Below, in pieces: positions 23,841 to 32,302 of a stretch of DNA of 64,000 bases (position 1 is its first letter; the number at the start of each line of letters is the position of its first letter). This stretch comes from Nocardioides pantholopis (GTDB lineage Bacteria; Actinomycetota; Actinomycetes; Propionibacteriales; Nocardioidaceae), in contig NZ_CP033324.1 in the NCBI RefSeq assembly GCF_003710085.1, positions 2,593,501-2,657,500 on the forward strand. Reading direction: 5' to 3'. The notes below the pieces were generated by a model. It did no database searches, was not told the DNA's origin, and was given only the letters and a program-made list of their open reading frames with translations. A program made the position numbers and the translations under genes.

Positions 23841-23946
23841 GGCCGCCCCTCCTCGGCAGAGCCTCGTCGGTGCTCAGCACGCTACTCCCGGGGCCTGCCC
23901 CCGGCGAGGGGTAATTCGGACCGACGCCGGCGGAACCGCCCGGCGG

Positions 23947-24576
23947 CTACCCGAGCGCCAGCTTCGCGGCCACCAGGAGCATCGTCGCCGCGATCAGCAG
24001 CTCGAGGACCTGCCAGGACCGAGGCCGGGCGAGCAGCGGAGCCAGGAGCCGGGCTCCGAAGCCGAGTCCGCTGAACCAGGCCATGCTCGCGAGCACGGCC
24101 CCGACCGCGAACTGCCAGCGCCCGTCCAGCAGCCCGCTCCCGGCGCTCCCGTGCGTCGCCGCGATGGATCCGATGAGCAGGACGGTGTCGAGGTACACGT
24201 GCGGGTTGAGCCAGGTCAGGGCGACCGCCCGGCCCACCACCGTGCGCGCCGGCTCGGCGCGTGCCGCCCCGACGGCTCCGGCGTCCAGCGACTCCGGCGC
24301 CAGGGCGCGGCGCAGCGACGCTGCGGCGTACCAGAGCAGGAACGCCACCCCGAGCCACCGCACCACGTCGATGACCCACCCCGCGCGCTCGACGACCACC
24401 CCGATCCCGGCGACGCCGGCCACGATGAGCACGGCGTCAGAGGCCGCGCACACGAGCACCACCGCCCCGACGTGGTGGCGCAGCAGCCCCTGACGGAGCA
24501 CATAGGCGTTCTGGGCGCCGATGGCGACGATGAGCGAGCCGCCGGTCAGGAAGCCGGCGGCGAGGGTCGAGAGCAC
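23947..24576 (-). CDS. lysE: LysE/ArgO-family basic amino acid exporter
   Basis: A 209-residue membrane protein from GTG 24576 with six helices. Family motifs are GGSLIVAIGAQNAYVLRQGL at the start and ALTWLNPHVYLDTVLLIG in the middle. It exports lysine and arginine when their cytoplasmic level is high, for example during growth on peptides. It is divergent from a LysG-type regulator with an 80-bp shared control region, the standard arrangement of C. glutamicum lysE-lysG. Confidence 0.92.
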   Translation of the reverse strand: MLSTLAAGFLTGGSLIVAIGAQNAYVLRQGLLRHHVGAVVLVCAASDAVLIVAGVAGIGVVVERAGWVIDVVRWLGVAFLLWYAAASLRRALAPESLDAGAVGAARAEPARTVVGRAVALTWLNPHVYLDTVLLIGSIAATHGSAGSGLLDGRWQFAVGAVLASMAWFSGLGFGARLLAPLLARPRSWQVLELLIAATMLLVAAKLALG

Positions 24577-24631
24577 GCCTCCGACCGTAGGGGCGAGCGT
24601 CGATGAAGGCCAGCAACTGTTCCTTCAGATG

Positions 24632-24648
24632 GTGAAGTTCTGCTTCAC
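24632..24648. promoter_or_regulatory. Candidate LysG operator
   Basis: gtgaag-ttctg-cttcac is a perfect inverted repeat with 6-bp arms in the lysE-lysG divergent region. LysR-type regulators bind such dyads. Its place just before GTG 24656 argues that lysG starts there and not at the upstream in-frame ATG 24629. Confidence 0.5.
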
Positions 24649-24655
24649 TGACACG

Positions 24656-25540
24656 GTGCGCTTCGACCCGGTCCAGCTCGACACCGTCCTGACCATCGCC
24701 GAGGAGGGTTCCTTCGAGGCCGCGGCCCGGCGCCTGCACGTGACCCCGAGCGCGGTGAGCCAGCGGGTGCGCGGTCTCGAGCAGTCCGCGGGCCAGGTGG
24801 TGCTGCGGCGCACCGCTCCCGTGGAGGTCACCGAGGCCGGGGCGCCGCTGGTCCGGCTGGCCCGCCAGATGCGGCTGCTCGCCGCCGAGGCCGGCGCCGC
24901 CCTGGGGGACGCCGACGTGGTCGACCTGGCTGTCGCGGTGAACGCGGACTCGCTGGCCACCTGGTTCCGCCCGGTCCTGGCGGCCGTCGCCGAACGGGCC
25001 GGGACGGCAGTGCGCCTGCACGTCGAGGACGAGGCGTTCTCCCACGACCTGCTCCGCCGGGGCGAGGTGCTGGCGGCGGTCACCCGGGAGCCGCGACCGG
25101 TGCAGGGTTGCTCGGTGGAGCCGCTCGGCGCGCTGCGGTACATCCCGGCGGCGGCGCCGCGCCTCCTGGACCGGCACCGCCGGGGCCGCGGCGTCGACTG
25201 GTCCACGATCCCGCTGGTGGTGTTCAACGAGAAGGACCAGCTGCAGGACCAGGTGCTCGCCGCGCACCGCGTGGGTCGTCCTCCCGTCGTGCACCGGGTC
25301 CCCAGCACTGCGGACTTCCTGGAGGCCGTCCGCAGCGGCCTGGGGTGGGGCCTGCTCCCCGAGCCGCAGTTCGCCTCGGCCGCGGGCGCCGGGGACCTGG
25401 CCCGGCTCCCCGGGACCAGCGCCCTCGACGTCGCCCTGCACTGGCAGCGCTGGCGGCTGGCGACGCCCGCGCTCGACGACCTCAGCGACGCCGTACGCCG
25501 GGCCGCGACCGGCTCCCTGCGGGCCCACCGCCGCGCCTGA
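24656..25540 (+). CDS. lysG: LysR-type regulator of lysine/arginine export
   Basis: A 294-residue activator read from GTG 24656, which places FDPVQLDTVLTIAEEGSFE at the N-terminus as in LysG/ArgP. The winged helix-turn-helix is RRLHVTPSAVSQRVRGLEQ. The effector domain spans about residues 85-290, with DFLEAVRSGLGWGLLPE a typical LysR segment. LysG senses basic amino acids and switches on lysE. Alternative starts are ATG 24629 and the open frame back to 24521; I reject both because they would cover the operator and promoter. Confidence 0.88.
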   Translation: MRFDPVQLDTVLTIAEEGSFEAAARRLHVTPSAVSQRVRGLEQSAGQVVLRRTAPVEVTEAGAPLVRLARQMRLLAAEAGAALGDADVVDLAVAVNADSLATWFRPVLAAVAERAGTAVRLHVEDEAFSHDLLRRGEVLAAVTREPRPVQGCSVEPLGALRYIPAAAPRLLDRHRRGRGVDWSTIPLVVFNEKDQLQDQVLAAHRVGRPPVVHRVPSTADFLEAVRSGLGWGLLPEPQFASAAGAGDLARLPGTSALDVALHWQRWRLATPALDDLSDAVRRAATGSLRAHRRA

Positions 25541-25658
25541 GCGAGGCGTCCCCCGTATCGGGGCCGGCGACAGCCTGCGCCGCATCGCCGAGGCACTCGC
25601 CGACGGCGAGCGCTGAAATCGGCGGCGTTTCCGGCGCGCGAGCGGGGTACCCGGCACC

Positions 25659-25835
25659 ATGATCGCCGCCTACTTCGCTCCACCCCGCGTCGACCTCGTC
25701 ATCGCGCTGGCGCTGCTGCTGTGCGGCTCCGGGCTGACCTTCGTCATCGCGGTGCTCATCATCGTGCACGCCGCCCTGCGACCGAGCCCTGGACAGGGCG
25801 CCGTCCGTCCGGACCAGGGCGCGCCCACGGGATGA
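25659..25835 (+). CDS. 58-residue single-helix membrane protein
   Basis: ATG 25659 to TGA 25835. After AYFAPPRVDL comes one long hydrophobic helix, VIALALLLCGSGLTFVIAVL, then a Pro/Gly-rich charged tail ending DQGAPTG. Good codon bias and the membrane segment support a real small gene, though the ribosome binding site is weak (GCGGGG). Function unknown. It faces another tiny membrane protein gene on the opposite strand. Confidence 0.5.
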   Translation: MIAAYFAPPRVDLVIALALLLCGSGLTFVIAVLIIVHAALRPSPGQGAVRPDQGAPTG

Positions 25836-25855
25836 TGGCCGCCGCCAGCCGCGGG

Positions 25856-25984
25856 TCAGCCCAGACCGAGCAACGCCAGAACGAAGCCGAGCAGGGGGAT
25901 CGTCCACAGCAGCACCGACGCCAGCAGGTCGGCCTCCCGGCCGGTCCCGCCGGCGGCACTGTGCTCGAGGGTGGGGGCGGTCAT
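25856..25984 (-). CDS. 42-residue single-helix membrane protein
   Basis: ATG 25984 has GAGGAG ten bases upstream on the minus strand. The protein starts TAPTLEHSAAGGTGREADL and ends with a hydrophobic helix, LLASVLLWTIPLLGFVLALL, before GLG-stop. It looks like a C-terminal tail anchor. It converges with the 58-residue gene, leaving 20 bases between the stops. Function unknown. Confidence 0.5.
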   Translation of the reverse strand: MTAPTLEHSAAGGTGREADLLASVLLWTIPLLGFVLALLGLG

Positions 25985-26277
25985 GCGCAGGCTGCTCCTC
26001 GCAGATGTCGGGGCATGTCAGGCGTGGTCACGAGCTGATGTCGCAGCCGAGTCACGATGCTCGCTCCGGAGCTGGTTCCAGCTTCGGCGAGCCCCCAGTC
26101 CCCAGGCCCGCGTCATTGCATGCGGAGGCCTGCGTCACCTCGCCGGCGGGACGATCGGGCGATCCGCCCCTGCGCCCAACCAGACCTGTGGGAGGCTGGG
26201 AGCCACGGCACCACCCCCTGGCCCCCACCTGTCGGCGTTGCTGACCATCCAGCACGGCCGATGAGAGCAGGACGACG
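25985..26277. other. Intergenic region, no gene recognised
   Basis: About 290 bases upstream of the phosphatase gene. Short open frames exist on both strands but none shows family features or a good ribosome binding site. It must carry the promoters of the 42-residue gene and of the phosphatase; I cannot point to clear -35/-10 boxes. Confidence 0.4.
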
Positions 26278-28746
26278 TTGCAAGCAGGACCCCCGGCGGC
26301 GCCAACGCGAGCCGCAGGTTCGGACCACGGGTGGCTGGACCGCGTCACCGGACTCGCCGTCCGAGTGCTCGGTGCCTCCTCGGCCTGCGCCGTGCTCGAC
26401 CCGGCGGTCCGACGTCCCGGGACCGCGAGCGAGCTCACCGGCCCCGCCCAGGTTCCCCCGGTTCCCGCCGCGCTGGCGGACCTGGCGACCCGGACCGCCG
26501 CACCGGTCGTGATCGCCGACGCCGCTGCCGACTCGCGCGTCGCCGACCAGCCCGCCGTGGTCTCCCGCGACGTGGGTGCCTGCCTCGCCGTACCCCTCCT
26601 GCGTGAGGGGACGGCCCCGCTGGGCGCGCTGTGCGTGCTCGACCGCGAGGCGCGCGCCTGGAGCGAGCACGAGGTCGCCGTCCTCGTCCATCTCGCCGCG
26701 ATCATCGTCGCCGACCTCGACCTCGCTGCGGCCTCCGCCGACCACGAGGACGACCGGCTCGTGCGCGAGCTCGCCGTCGAGGCCGCCGGCGTCGGCATCT
26801 TCGACTGGGACCTGGGCACGGGCGTCCTGAACCTGGACGAGCGTCTGGTCGAGATCTTCGGCCGGGAGCGCGGCTCCTTCCGGGGCACCGTCGAGGAGTT
26901 CGAGCAGCTCATCCACCCCGAGGACCGGGCCGGGGTGCAGCAGGCGTTCCAGGAGGCCATCGCGAGCTGCGGCCAGTACGCCGCCGAGTACCGGACCATC
27001 CACCCCGGCGGCGCCGTGCGCTGGGTCACCGCCCGCGGCCGGGCCCTGGCCGGGCCGGAGGGCGTCGCCGTCCGGGTGCTCGGCGCGGCGTACGACACCA
27101 CGGCGGTCCAGGACGGCGAGGCCCGCCTCGCCCGGGTGCTGGAGACCATGCCGACGGCGTTCTTCCAGCTCAGCCCGGACTGGCGGTTCAGCTACGCCAA
27201 CGCGGAGGCCGGCCGGATGCTCGACACCCCCCGCGAGGAGATGGTGGGCGGCGTGATCTGGGAGCTGTTCCCCGAGGCCGTCGGAAGCACCTTCGAGACG
27301 CACTACCGCGATGCGATGAGCTCGGGTCGGCCGGCGACGTTCGACGCCTACTACCCGCCGCCGCTGGACGCCTGGTACGAGGTGCGCGCCTGGCCGCACC
27401 CGGACGGGCTGAGCGTCTACTTCAACGACATCACCTCGCGCCGTCTCTCCGACCAGCTGCTCGACCAGACCCTGCGCCGCAGCGAGCTGCTGGCCGGTGT
27501 CAGCGCGACCCTGACCGACACCCTGGACGCCGAGGAGGCCGTCGCGCGGCTGGCCCGCGTGGTCGTGCCGGAGCTGGCCGACTGGTGCGTGGTGACGCTG
27601 GTCGAGGACCGCCCCGGCGACTGGCAGCAGCAGCTGCGCGACGTGGGCTGGTGGCACGCCGACCCGGAGCAGCGCCAGCTGGTCGACCAGTACGCCTCCC
27701 GCCGGCTCCCGGCACTGACCGAGGGCTCGTTCATCGCCCGCGCCCTCGCCTCGCCGGACCCGGTCGTCGTCGATGCCGGAGCCGCCGAGGCCGTCAGCGG
27801 CGTCCTGCGGCCCGGGCCCGCCAGCGACCTGCTACAGGAGCTGGCCCCGGACTCGCTGGTGGTCGTCCGACTGCCGGGACGCCGGCGCACCGTGGGCCTG
27901 GTCAGCGCCTTCCGCGGTCCCGAGCGCGGCCCGTTCTCCGACGACGACCAGCGCACCCTGCGCGAGATCGCGAGCCGCGCGGGCCTGGCCATCGACAACG
28001 CCCGGCTCTACGGGGAGCAGCGGGACCTCGCCGAGGGGCTCCAGCGCAGCCTGCTCACCGAGCCGCCGCAGACCCGGTCCCTGGACATCGCGGTGCGCTA
28101 CGAGTCCGCCGGCCAGGCCGCCCAGGTGGGCGGGGACTGGTACGACGCGTTCGTGCAGCGCGACGGCGGCACGGTCGTGGTGATCGGCGACGTCGTGGGC
28201 CACGACGTCGCCGCGGCCGCCGCGATGGGCCAGATCCGCAGCGTGCTGCGCGGCATCGCCGTGCACGCGGGCGAGCCGCCCGCGGAGGTGCTGCGCGGGG
28301 TCGACCAGGCCATGGAGACGCTGGCGCTCGGCACCACGGCCACCGCGGTGGTGGCCCGCTTCGACGCCGAGCCCACCGACGGGCTCACCATGCTGCGCTG
28401 GTCGAACGCCGGGCACCCGCCCCCCATGCTGGTCGACCCCGACGGCACCGTGACCGTCCTGCAGTCCCAGGAGCCGGACCTGCTGCTCGGGCTGGACCCG
28501 GGCGCCCAGCGCGACGAGACCTTCATCGGGCTGCCCAGCGGCTCGACCGTGGTCTTGTTCACCGACGGCCTGGTCGAGCGGCGTGGCCAGGACATCGACG
28601 ACGGCCTGCTGCAGCTGCAGGACCAGCTCGTCGAGTTGCGCGCCCACGAGCAGGACCCGGACCCGCTCTGCGCCGAGCTGCTGCGCCGGCTGGTGCCGGA
28701 CCGCCGCGAGGACGACGTCGCGCTGGTCGCGGTCCGCGTCGTCTGA
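26278..28746 (+). CDS. GAF-PAS-PAS-GAF-SpoIIE (PP2C-type) serine phosphatase
   Basis: An 822-residue signalling protein, apparently starting TTG 26278 with AGCAGGA six bases upstream. Order: GAF domain (about 20-150; VPLLREGTAPLGALCVLD), PAS (about 165-280; VGIFDWDLGTGVLNLDERLVE), second PAS (about 285-390; FQLSPDWRFSYANAEAGRML), second GAF (about 400-570), then a SpoIIE phosphatase from about 575 to the end. The latter has QVGGDWYDAF, VIGDVVGHD, WSNAGHPPPML and FTDGLVERRG, all metal-site motifs. Such proteins dephosphorylate anti-sigma-factor antagonists in response to ligands, light or redox signals. No kinase domain is fused here. Confidence 0.9.
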   Translation: MQAGPPAAPTRAAGSDHGWLDRVTGLAVRVLGASSACAVLDPAVRRPGTASELTGPAQVPPVPAALADLATRTAAPVVIADAAADSRVADQPAVVSRDVGACLAVPLLREGTAPLGALCVLDREARAWSEHEVAVLVHLAAIIVADLDLAAASADHEDDRLVRELAVEAAGVGIFDWDLGTGVLNLDERLVEIFGRERGSFRGTVEEFEQLIHPEDRAGVQQAFQEAIASCGQYAAEYRTIHPGGAVRWVTARGRALAGPEGVAVRVLGAAYDTTAVQDGEARLARVLETMPTAFFQLSPDWRFSYANAEAGRMLDTPREEMVGGVIWELFPEAVGSTFETHYRDAMSSGRPATFDAYYPPPLDAWYEVRAWPHPDGLSVYFNDITSRRLSDQLLDQTLRRSELLAGVSATLTDTLDAEEAVARLARVVVPELADWCVVTLVEDRPGDWQQQLRDVGWWHADPEQRQLVDQYASRRLPALTEGSFIARALASPDPVVVDAGAAEAVSGVLRPGPASDLLQELAPDSLVVVRLPGRRRTVGLVSAFRGPERGPFSDDDQRTLREIASRAGLAIDNARLYGEQRDLAEGLQRSLLTEPPQTRSLDIAVRYESAGQAAQVGGDWYDAFVQRDGGTVVVIGDVVGHDVAAAAAMGQIRSVLRGIAVHAGEPPAEVLRGVDQAMETLALGTTATAVVARFDAEPTDGLTMLRWSNAGHPPPMLVDPDGTVTVLQSQEPDLLLGLDPGAQRDETFIGLPSGSTVVLFTDGLVERRGQDIDDGLLQLQDQLVELRAHEQDPDPLCAELLRRLVPDRREDDVALVAVRVV

Positions 28747-28755
28747 GCGGGCCGG

Positions 28756-30204
28756 TCAGGCCAGCACGAACTCGACGGCGCGCCGGTCCGGGTCCGCGAC
28801 CGCCAGGCGGACCCGGACCTCGGCACCCAGCGTCAGGTCCGTCTCGGCGCTGACCCGCGCCTCGATCGCGGGGTCCTCGACCGTGACCTCGCCACGACGC
28901 GGGTCCCGGTCGTCGACGTCGATGACGACGGCCAGGAACTCCTCGCCGACCCGGGTGTGCAGCACCCCGGCCTCGACCAGGTCGAACACGGCCCGCTCGT
29001 ACTGGGCGGCCCGCTGCGCGGAGCGCTGCAGGATGCCCGGGAGTCCGGGCAGCGCCGTGCGCACCCAGTCCGGCACCGGGGTCCCGGCGCACAGCGCGAC
29101 GCACACCTCCCCGGCGTACCGGTCCCCGAGCCTGCGCAGCGGTGCGGTCACGTGCGCGTACTCCGAGGCCAGGGCCGCGTGCTGCGGCTCGGCGGGCAGC
29201 ACGCCGTCGAACGCGGCGTACCCGGCGCCGCGCAGCAGCCGGGTGCAGGCCACCAGCATCGCCGCGTGGGTCGGCCGCTCCGGGTCCAGCGTGCGCACGA
29301 AGTCGGGGAAGACCAGCTCCGCGGGCCACGCCACCTCCAGCGCGTGGGCGGTGCGGTGCAGCCGGCGTACGTCACGCGGGTCCGGCGCCGGCAGCGTGCG
29401 AAGCAGCCCCACCTCGGCGTGCAGCATCAGCGCGGCGGCGCTGAAGCCGGTGAGCAGCGAGATCTGGGCGTTCCACTCCTCGACGGGCAGCTGGCGGCGG
29501 AAGTCCAGGCGCCACTGCTCCCCCACCACCTCGACCTCCTGGTCCGGCAGCGGCAGCGACACCCCGCCCCGGTCGGCCTCGCGGGCCAGGCGCAGCGGGC
29601 CGACCTCGGCCAGCAGCCGCAGGGTCTCCGCGGCCGAGCCGTCCTCGATCGCGGCCTGCGCCTGCGCGTAGCTCAGCTGCGCGGTCGAGCGGATCCGGGC
29701 CCGTTCGACGACGACGTCGGTGCGGGCGCCCTCGGCGTCCAGGGTGATCGTCCACAGCAGGGCCGGACGCACCTGCCCGGGCAGCAGCGAGGCCGCGTCC
29801 TGGGAGAGCACCGGCGGGTGCAGCGGCACCTGCGAGTCCGCGCCGTAGAGCGTCTCCCCGCGGCGCCCGGCCTCGAGGTCGACGGGGTCGCCGGGCCGCA
29901 CGAACGCCGCCACGTCGGCGATCGCGTAGTGGACGACGTAGCCGCTGCCCGCGCGCTCGATGTGCAGCGCCTGGTCCAGGTCCCGGGCGCCGGGCGGGTC
30001 GATGGTGAGGAAGGGCAGGTCGGTGCGGTCCAGGTCCGGCAGCCGCGGCTCCTTCGCCGCCCGGGCGGCCGCCTCCTCCACCTCGGGCGGGAAGTCGGGG
30101 CTCACCCCGAGCTCCTCCTGAATCCGCGCGACCCCGGCGCGCAGGGTGGCCGCGGCCACCCCGTCCTCGATCCAACGGACCCGGACCACGCGGTGTGAGG
30201 GCAT
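28756..30204 (-). CDS. RNB-domain ribonuclease (RNase II/R superfamily)
   Basis: A 482-residue exoribonuclease from ATG 30204. The catalytic RNB signature is FLTIDPPGARDLDQALHIER, with the clustered Asp residues that bind magnesium, followed by YVVHYAIADVAAFVRPGDPVD. LASEYAHVTAPLRRLGDRYAG is the second conserved block. It is shorter than RNase R and has no clear S1 or cold-shock domains at either end, only a short C-terminal beta-rich part. It degrades RNA 3' to 5'. It is divergent from yaaA with an 18-bp gap, and its stop lies 9 bases from the phosphatase stop. Confidence 0.9.
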   Translation of the reverse strand: MPSHRVVRVRWIEDGVAAATLRAGVARIQEELGVSPDFPPEVEEAAARAAKEPRLPDLDRTDLPFLTIDPPGARDLDQALHIERAGSGYVVHYAIADVAAFVRPGDPVDLEAGRRGETLYGADSQVPLHPPVLSQDAASLLPGQVRPALLWTITLDAEGARTDVVVERARIRSTAQLSYAQAQAAIEDGSAAETLRLLAEVGPLRLAREADRGGVSLPLPDQEVEVVGEQWRLDFRRQLPVEEWNAQISLLTGFSAAALMLHAEVGLLRTLPAPDPRDVRRLHRTAHALEVAWPAELVFPDFVRTLDPERPTHAAMLVACTRLLRGAGYAAFDGVLPAEPQHAALASEYAHVTAPLRRLGDRYAGEVCVALCAGTPVPDWVRTALPGLPGILQRSAQRAAQYERAVFDLVEAGVLHTRVGEEFLAVVIDVDDRDPRRGEVTVEDPAIEARVSAETDLTLGAEVRVRLAVADPDRRAVEFVLA

Positions 30205-30222
30205 ACCGGCACCATAGCGACC

Positions 30223-31002
30223 GTGCTGATCCTGCTTCCCCCCAGCGAGGGCAAGGCCGCTCCGCGGCGCGGCAAGCCCCTCGACCTCGACACCCTCGGC
30301 CTGCCGGTGCTGACCGACGCCCGCGGCGCCGTCCTCGACGCCCTGGTCGACCTGTGCGCCGGCGACCCGGCCAAGGCCGCCGACGTGCTGGGGGTGGGCT
30401 CCACCCAGCTCGACCTGGTCCTCGCCAACGCCGGGCTGCGCGAGGCACCGACGGCCCGCGCCGACGCGGTGTACACCGGAGTGCTCTACGACGCGCTCGA
30501 CGCGGCGTCGCTCTCCCCCGCCGCCCGGCGCCGGCTCGGCGCGCGGGTCGCGATCACCTCGAGCCTGTTCGGGCTGGTCCGCCCCGCCGACCGGATCCCG
30601 GCGTACCGCCTCTCCGGCGGCACCACCCTGCCGGGACTCGGCCCGGTCGCCGCGCACTGGCGCGGGCACCTCGGGCCGGCGGTGGCCGAGCAGCTCGGTG
30701 GCGGGCTGCTGGTCGACCTGCGCTCGAGCACGTACGCCGCGTTCTGGCGGCCCCCGACGGAGCTCGCGCCGCGGGTCGCGACGGTCCGGGTGCTGCACGA
30801 GGCCGACGGGGTCCGCAAGGTCGTCAGCCACTTCAACAAGGCCACCAAGGGCAGGATCGTGCGGGCCCTGCTCGAGGCCGGCGCCGACCCGCGCACCCCG
30901 GCCGCCCTCGCCACGGCGCTGACCGACCTGGGCTGGCACGTCGAGACCGGCCCGGCCACCCCGAAGGGCACCCAGCTCGACGTGGTCGTCACCGCGCTGT
31001 AG
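30223..31002 (+). CDS. yaaA: Peroxide stress protein YaaA
   Basis: A 259-residue protein from GTG 30223. It opens LILLPPSEGKAAPRRGKPLD, the family's LLSPAKT/PPSEGK block, and has VYTGVLYDALDAASLS, LFGLVRPADRIPAYRLS and a late SHFNKATKGRIVRALLE. YaaA in E. coli limits free iron and protects DNA during peroxide stress; its fold binds DNA. The actinobacterial version belongs to the same DUF328 family. It shares a very short divergent region with the RNB nuclease gene. Confidence 0.9.
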   Translation: MLILLPPSEGKAAPRRGKPLDLDTLGLPVLTDARGAVLDALVDLCAGDPAKAADVLGVGSTQLDLVLANAGLREAPTARADAVYTGVLYDALDAASLSPAARRRLGARVAITSSLFGLVRPADRIPAYRLSGGTTLPGLGPVAAHWRGHLGPAVAEQLGGGLLVDLRSSTYAAFWRPPTELAPRVATVRVLHEADGVRKVVSHFNKATKGRIVRALLEAGADPRTPAALATALTDLGWHVETGPATPKGTQLDVVVTAL

Positions 31003-31018
31003 CGGGTCTCGACCCGCT
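31001..31018. terminator. Short hairpin between convergent genes
   Basis: agcgggtc-tc-gacccgct, 8-bp arms starting on the yaaA stop codon. It could act as a bidirectional terminator for yaaA and the RNase H/phosphatase gene. No T-run follows, as is common in actinobacteria. Confidence 0.45.
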
Positions 31019-31059
31019 CAGGCGCCAGGGCGCCGTCACGGCTCGACCACCGGTGGTCG

Positions 31060-32280
31060 CTACCAGGCGCCGGGGTTCGCGAACGCGTCGTTCCCGGGCG
31101 GCAGCGCGTTGTAGAGGCGCATCGAGGTGCGCGGCTCGGTGCCGTCGACGCCCCCGCTGAAGAACGACACCACGGTGACCGACGCCGGCGAGAGCTCCAT
31201 GCGGAACACCGCGTCCAGCGGCGCGTCCACGGCGTGCGCGACCAGTGTCTTGATCGGGGTGACGTGGCTGACGACCACCACGGTCCGGCCGGCATGCTCG
31301 TCGAGGACCCGCTGGAGCCCGCCGAGCACCCGCTCCTCGACCACCCGGAACGACTCGCCGCCCGGCGGCGCCGCGTCCAGCGACCCGAGCCAGGCGTCGA
31401 GCTCCTCGGGGTGCCGCTCGGCGACCTCGCCGAAGGTCAGCCCGTCCCAGTGGCCGAACTCCATCTCGGCGAAGCCGGGCTCGAGGAGCAGCTTCGCGCC
31501 GAGCACCTCCGCGACGATCTCGGCCGACTCCTGGGTCCGCCGTACCGGCGAGGCGACCACGGCGTCGACCTGCTCGGCGATCGGCGCGATCCACTGGGCG
31601 GTGGCCCGGACCTGGTCACGGCCCTCGTCGCTCAGGCCGGGGTTGGCGCTCGCCAGGCCGCCGGAGAAGCGCTTCTCGATGGTGTGGGCGGTCACCCCGT
31701 GGCGCACCAGCACCAGCGTGGTCGGCTCGCTGCTGCTGGCCGACCAGCCGCGGGCGCGGGACTGCGCCGCGGCGGGCGGCTCGCCCTCGACGGCGGCGGC
31801 CGGGCTCTCGATCTCCTCGATCAGCGAGTCCTCGTCGGTGGTGTCGGCGAGGACCGTCACGCCCGACCGCTTGCCGTCGAGTGCCTGGTTGACGAGCCGG
31901 TCGGCGTACCCGTTGCGCTCGCGCGGCACCCAGGTGTACGTCGTGCCGAACGGCGCCAGGGCGTTGGCCTGCGCGGCGAGGGCGGCCATGTCGGGGTGCT
32001 TGATCTTCCAGCGGCCCGACATCTGCTCGACGACGAGCTTGGAGTCCATGCGGACCTCGATCTCGGCCTCGGGCGCGTGCTCGGCGGCGAGGCGCAGGCC
32101 CGCGACCAGCCCGGAGTACTCGGCCACGTTGTTGCTGGCGACCCCGATCGTCGCGCCGTCCTCGGCGATCACCTCGCCGGTGTCGGCGTCGCGCAGCACC
32201 GCGCCGTACGCCGCCGGGCCGGGGTTGCCGCGCGAGCCGCCGTCGGCCTCGACGACGACCCGGGAGGGGCCGGACGTCAT
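31060..32280 (-). CDS. Bifunctional RNase H / acid phosphatase
   Basis: A 406-residue fusion from ATG 32280. Residues 1-140 form a type I RNase H with VEADGGSRGNPGPAAYGAVL, NNVAEYSGLVAGL and RMDSKLVVEQMSG giving the acidic active-site residues. A linker follows. From about residue 190 a histidine-phosphatase domain has LVLVRHGVTAHTIEKRFSGG with the catalytic RHG, and VVVSHVTPIKTLVAHA with the second His. The same fusion in M. tuberculosis (Rv2228c) has RNase H and alpha-ribazole-type phosphatase activity. It is followed upstream by the zinc-ribbon and Nif3 genes in the same order as in mycobacteria. Confidence 0.93.
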   Translation of the reverse strand: MTSGPSRVVVEADGGSRGNPGPAAYGAVLRDADTGEVIAEDGATIGVASNNVAEYSGLVAGLRLAAEHAPEAEIEVRMDSKLVVEQMSGRWKIKHPDMAALAAQANALAPFGTTYTWVPRERNGYADRLVNQALDGKRSGVTVLADTTDEDSLIEEIESPAAAVEGEPPAAAQSRARGWSASSSEPTTLVLVRHGVTAHTIEKRFSGGLASANPGLSDEGRDQVRATAQWIAPIAEQVDAVVASPVRRTQESAEIVAEVLGAKLLLEPGFAEMEFGHWDGLTFGEVAERHPEELDAWLGSLDAAPPGGESFRVVEERVLGGLQRVLDEHAGRTVVVVSHVTPIKTLVAHAVDAPLDAVFRMELSPASVTVVSFFSGGVDGTEPRTSMRLYNALPPGNDAFANPGAW

Positions 32281-32302
32281 CGGAGCCGACCGTCCGCTGC
32301 GC

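Noticed and set aside
21750..24074. 774-codon open frame on the plus strand opposite the flavoprotein gene
   Set aside because: Composition is that of the antisense of a high-GC gene and no family motif is seen; the minus-strand flavoprotein has complete FAD and NAD(P) motifs.
25541..25658. Possible short coding piece with GDSLRRIAEALADGER after lysG
   Set aside because: It reads well for 19 codons and ends in TGA, but has no start codon or recognisable family; too short to claim.
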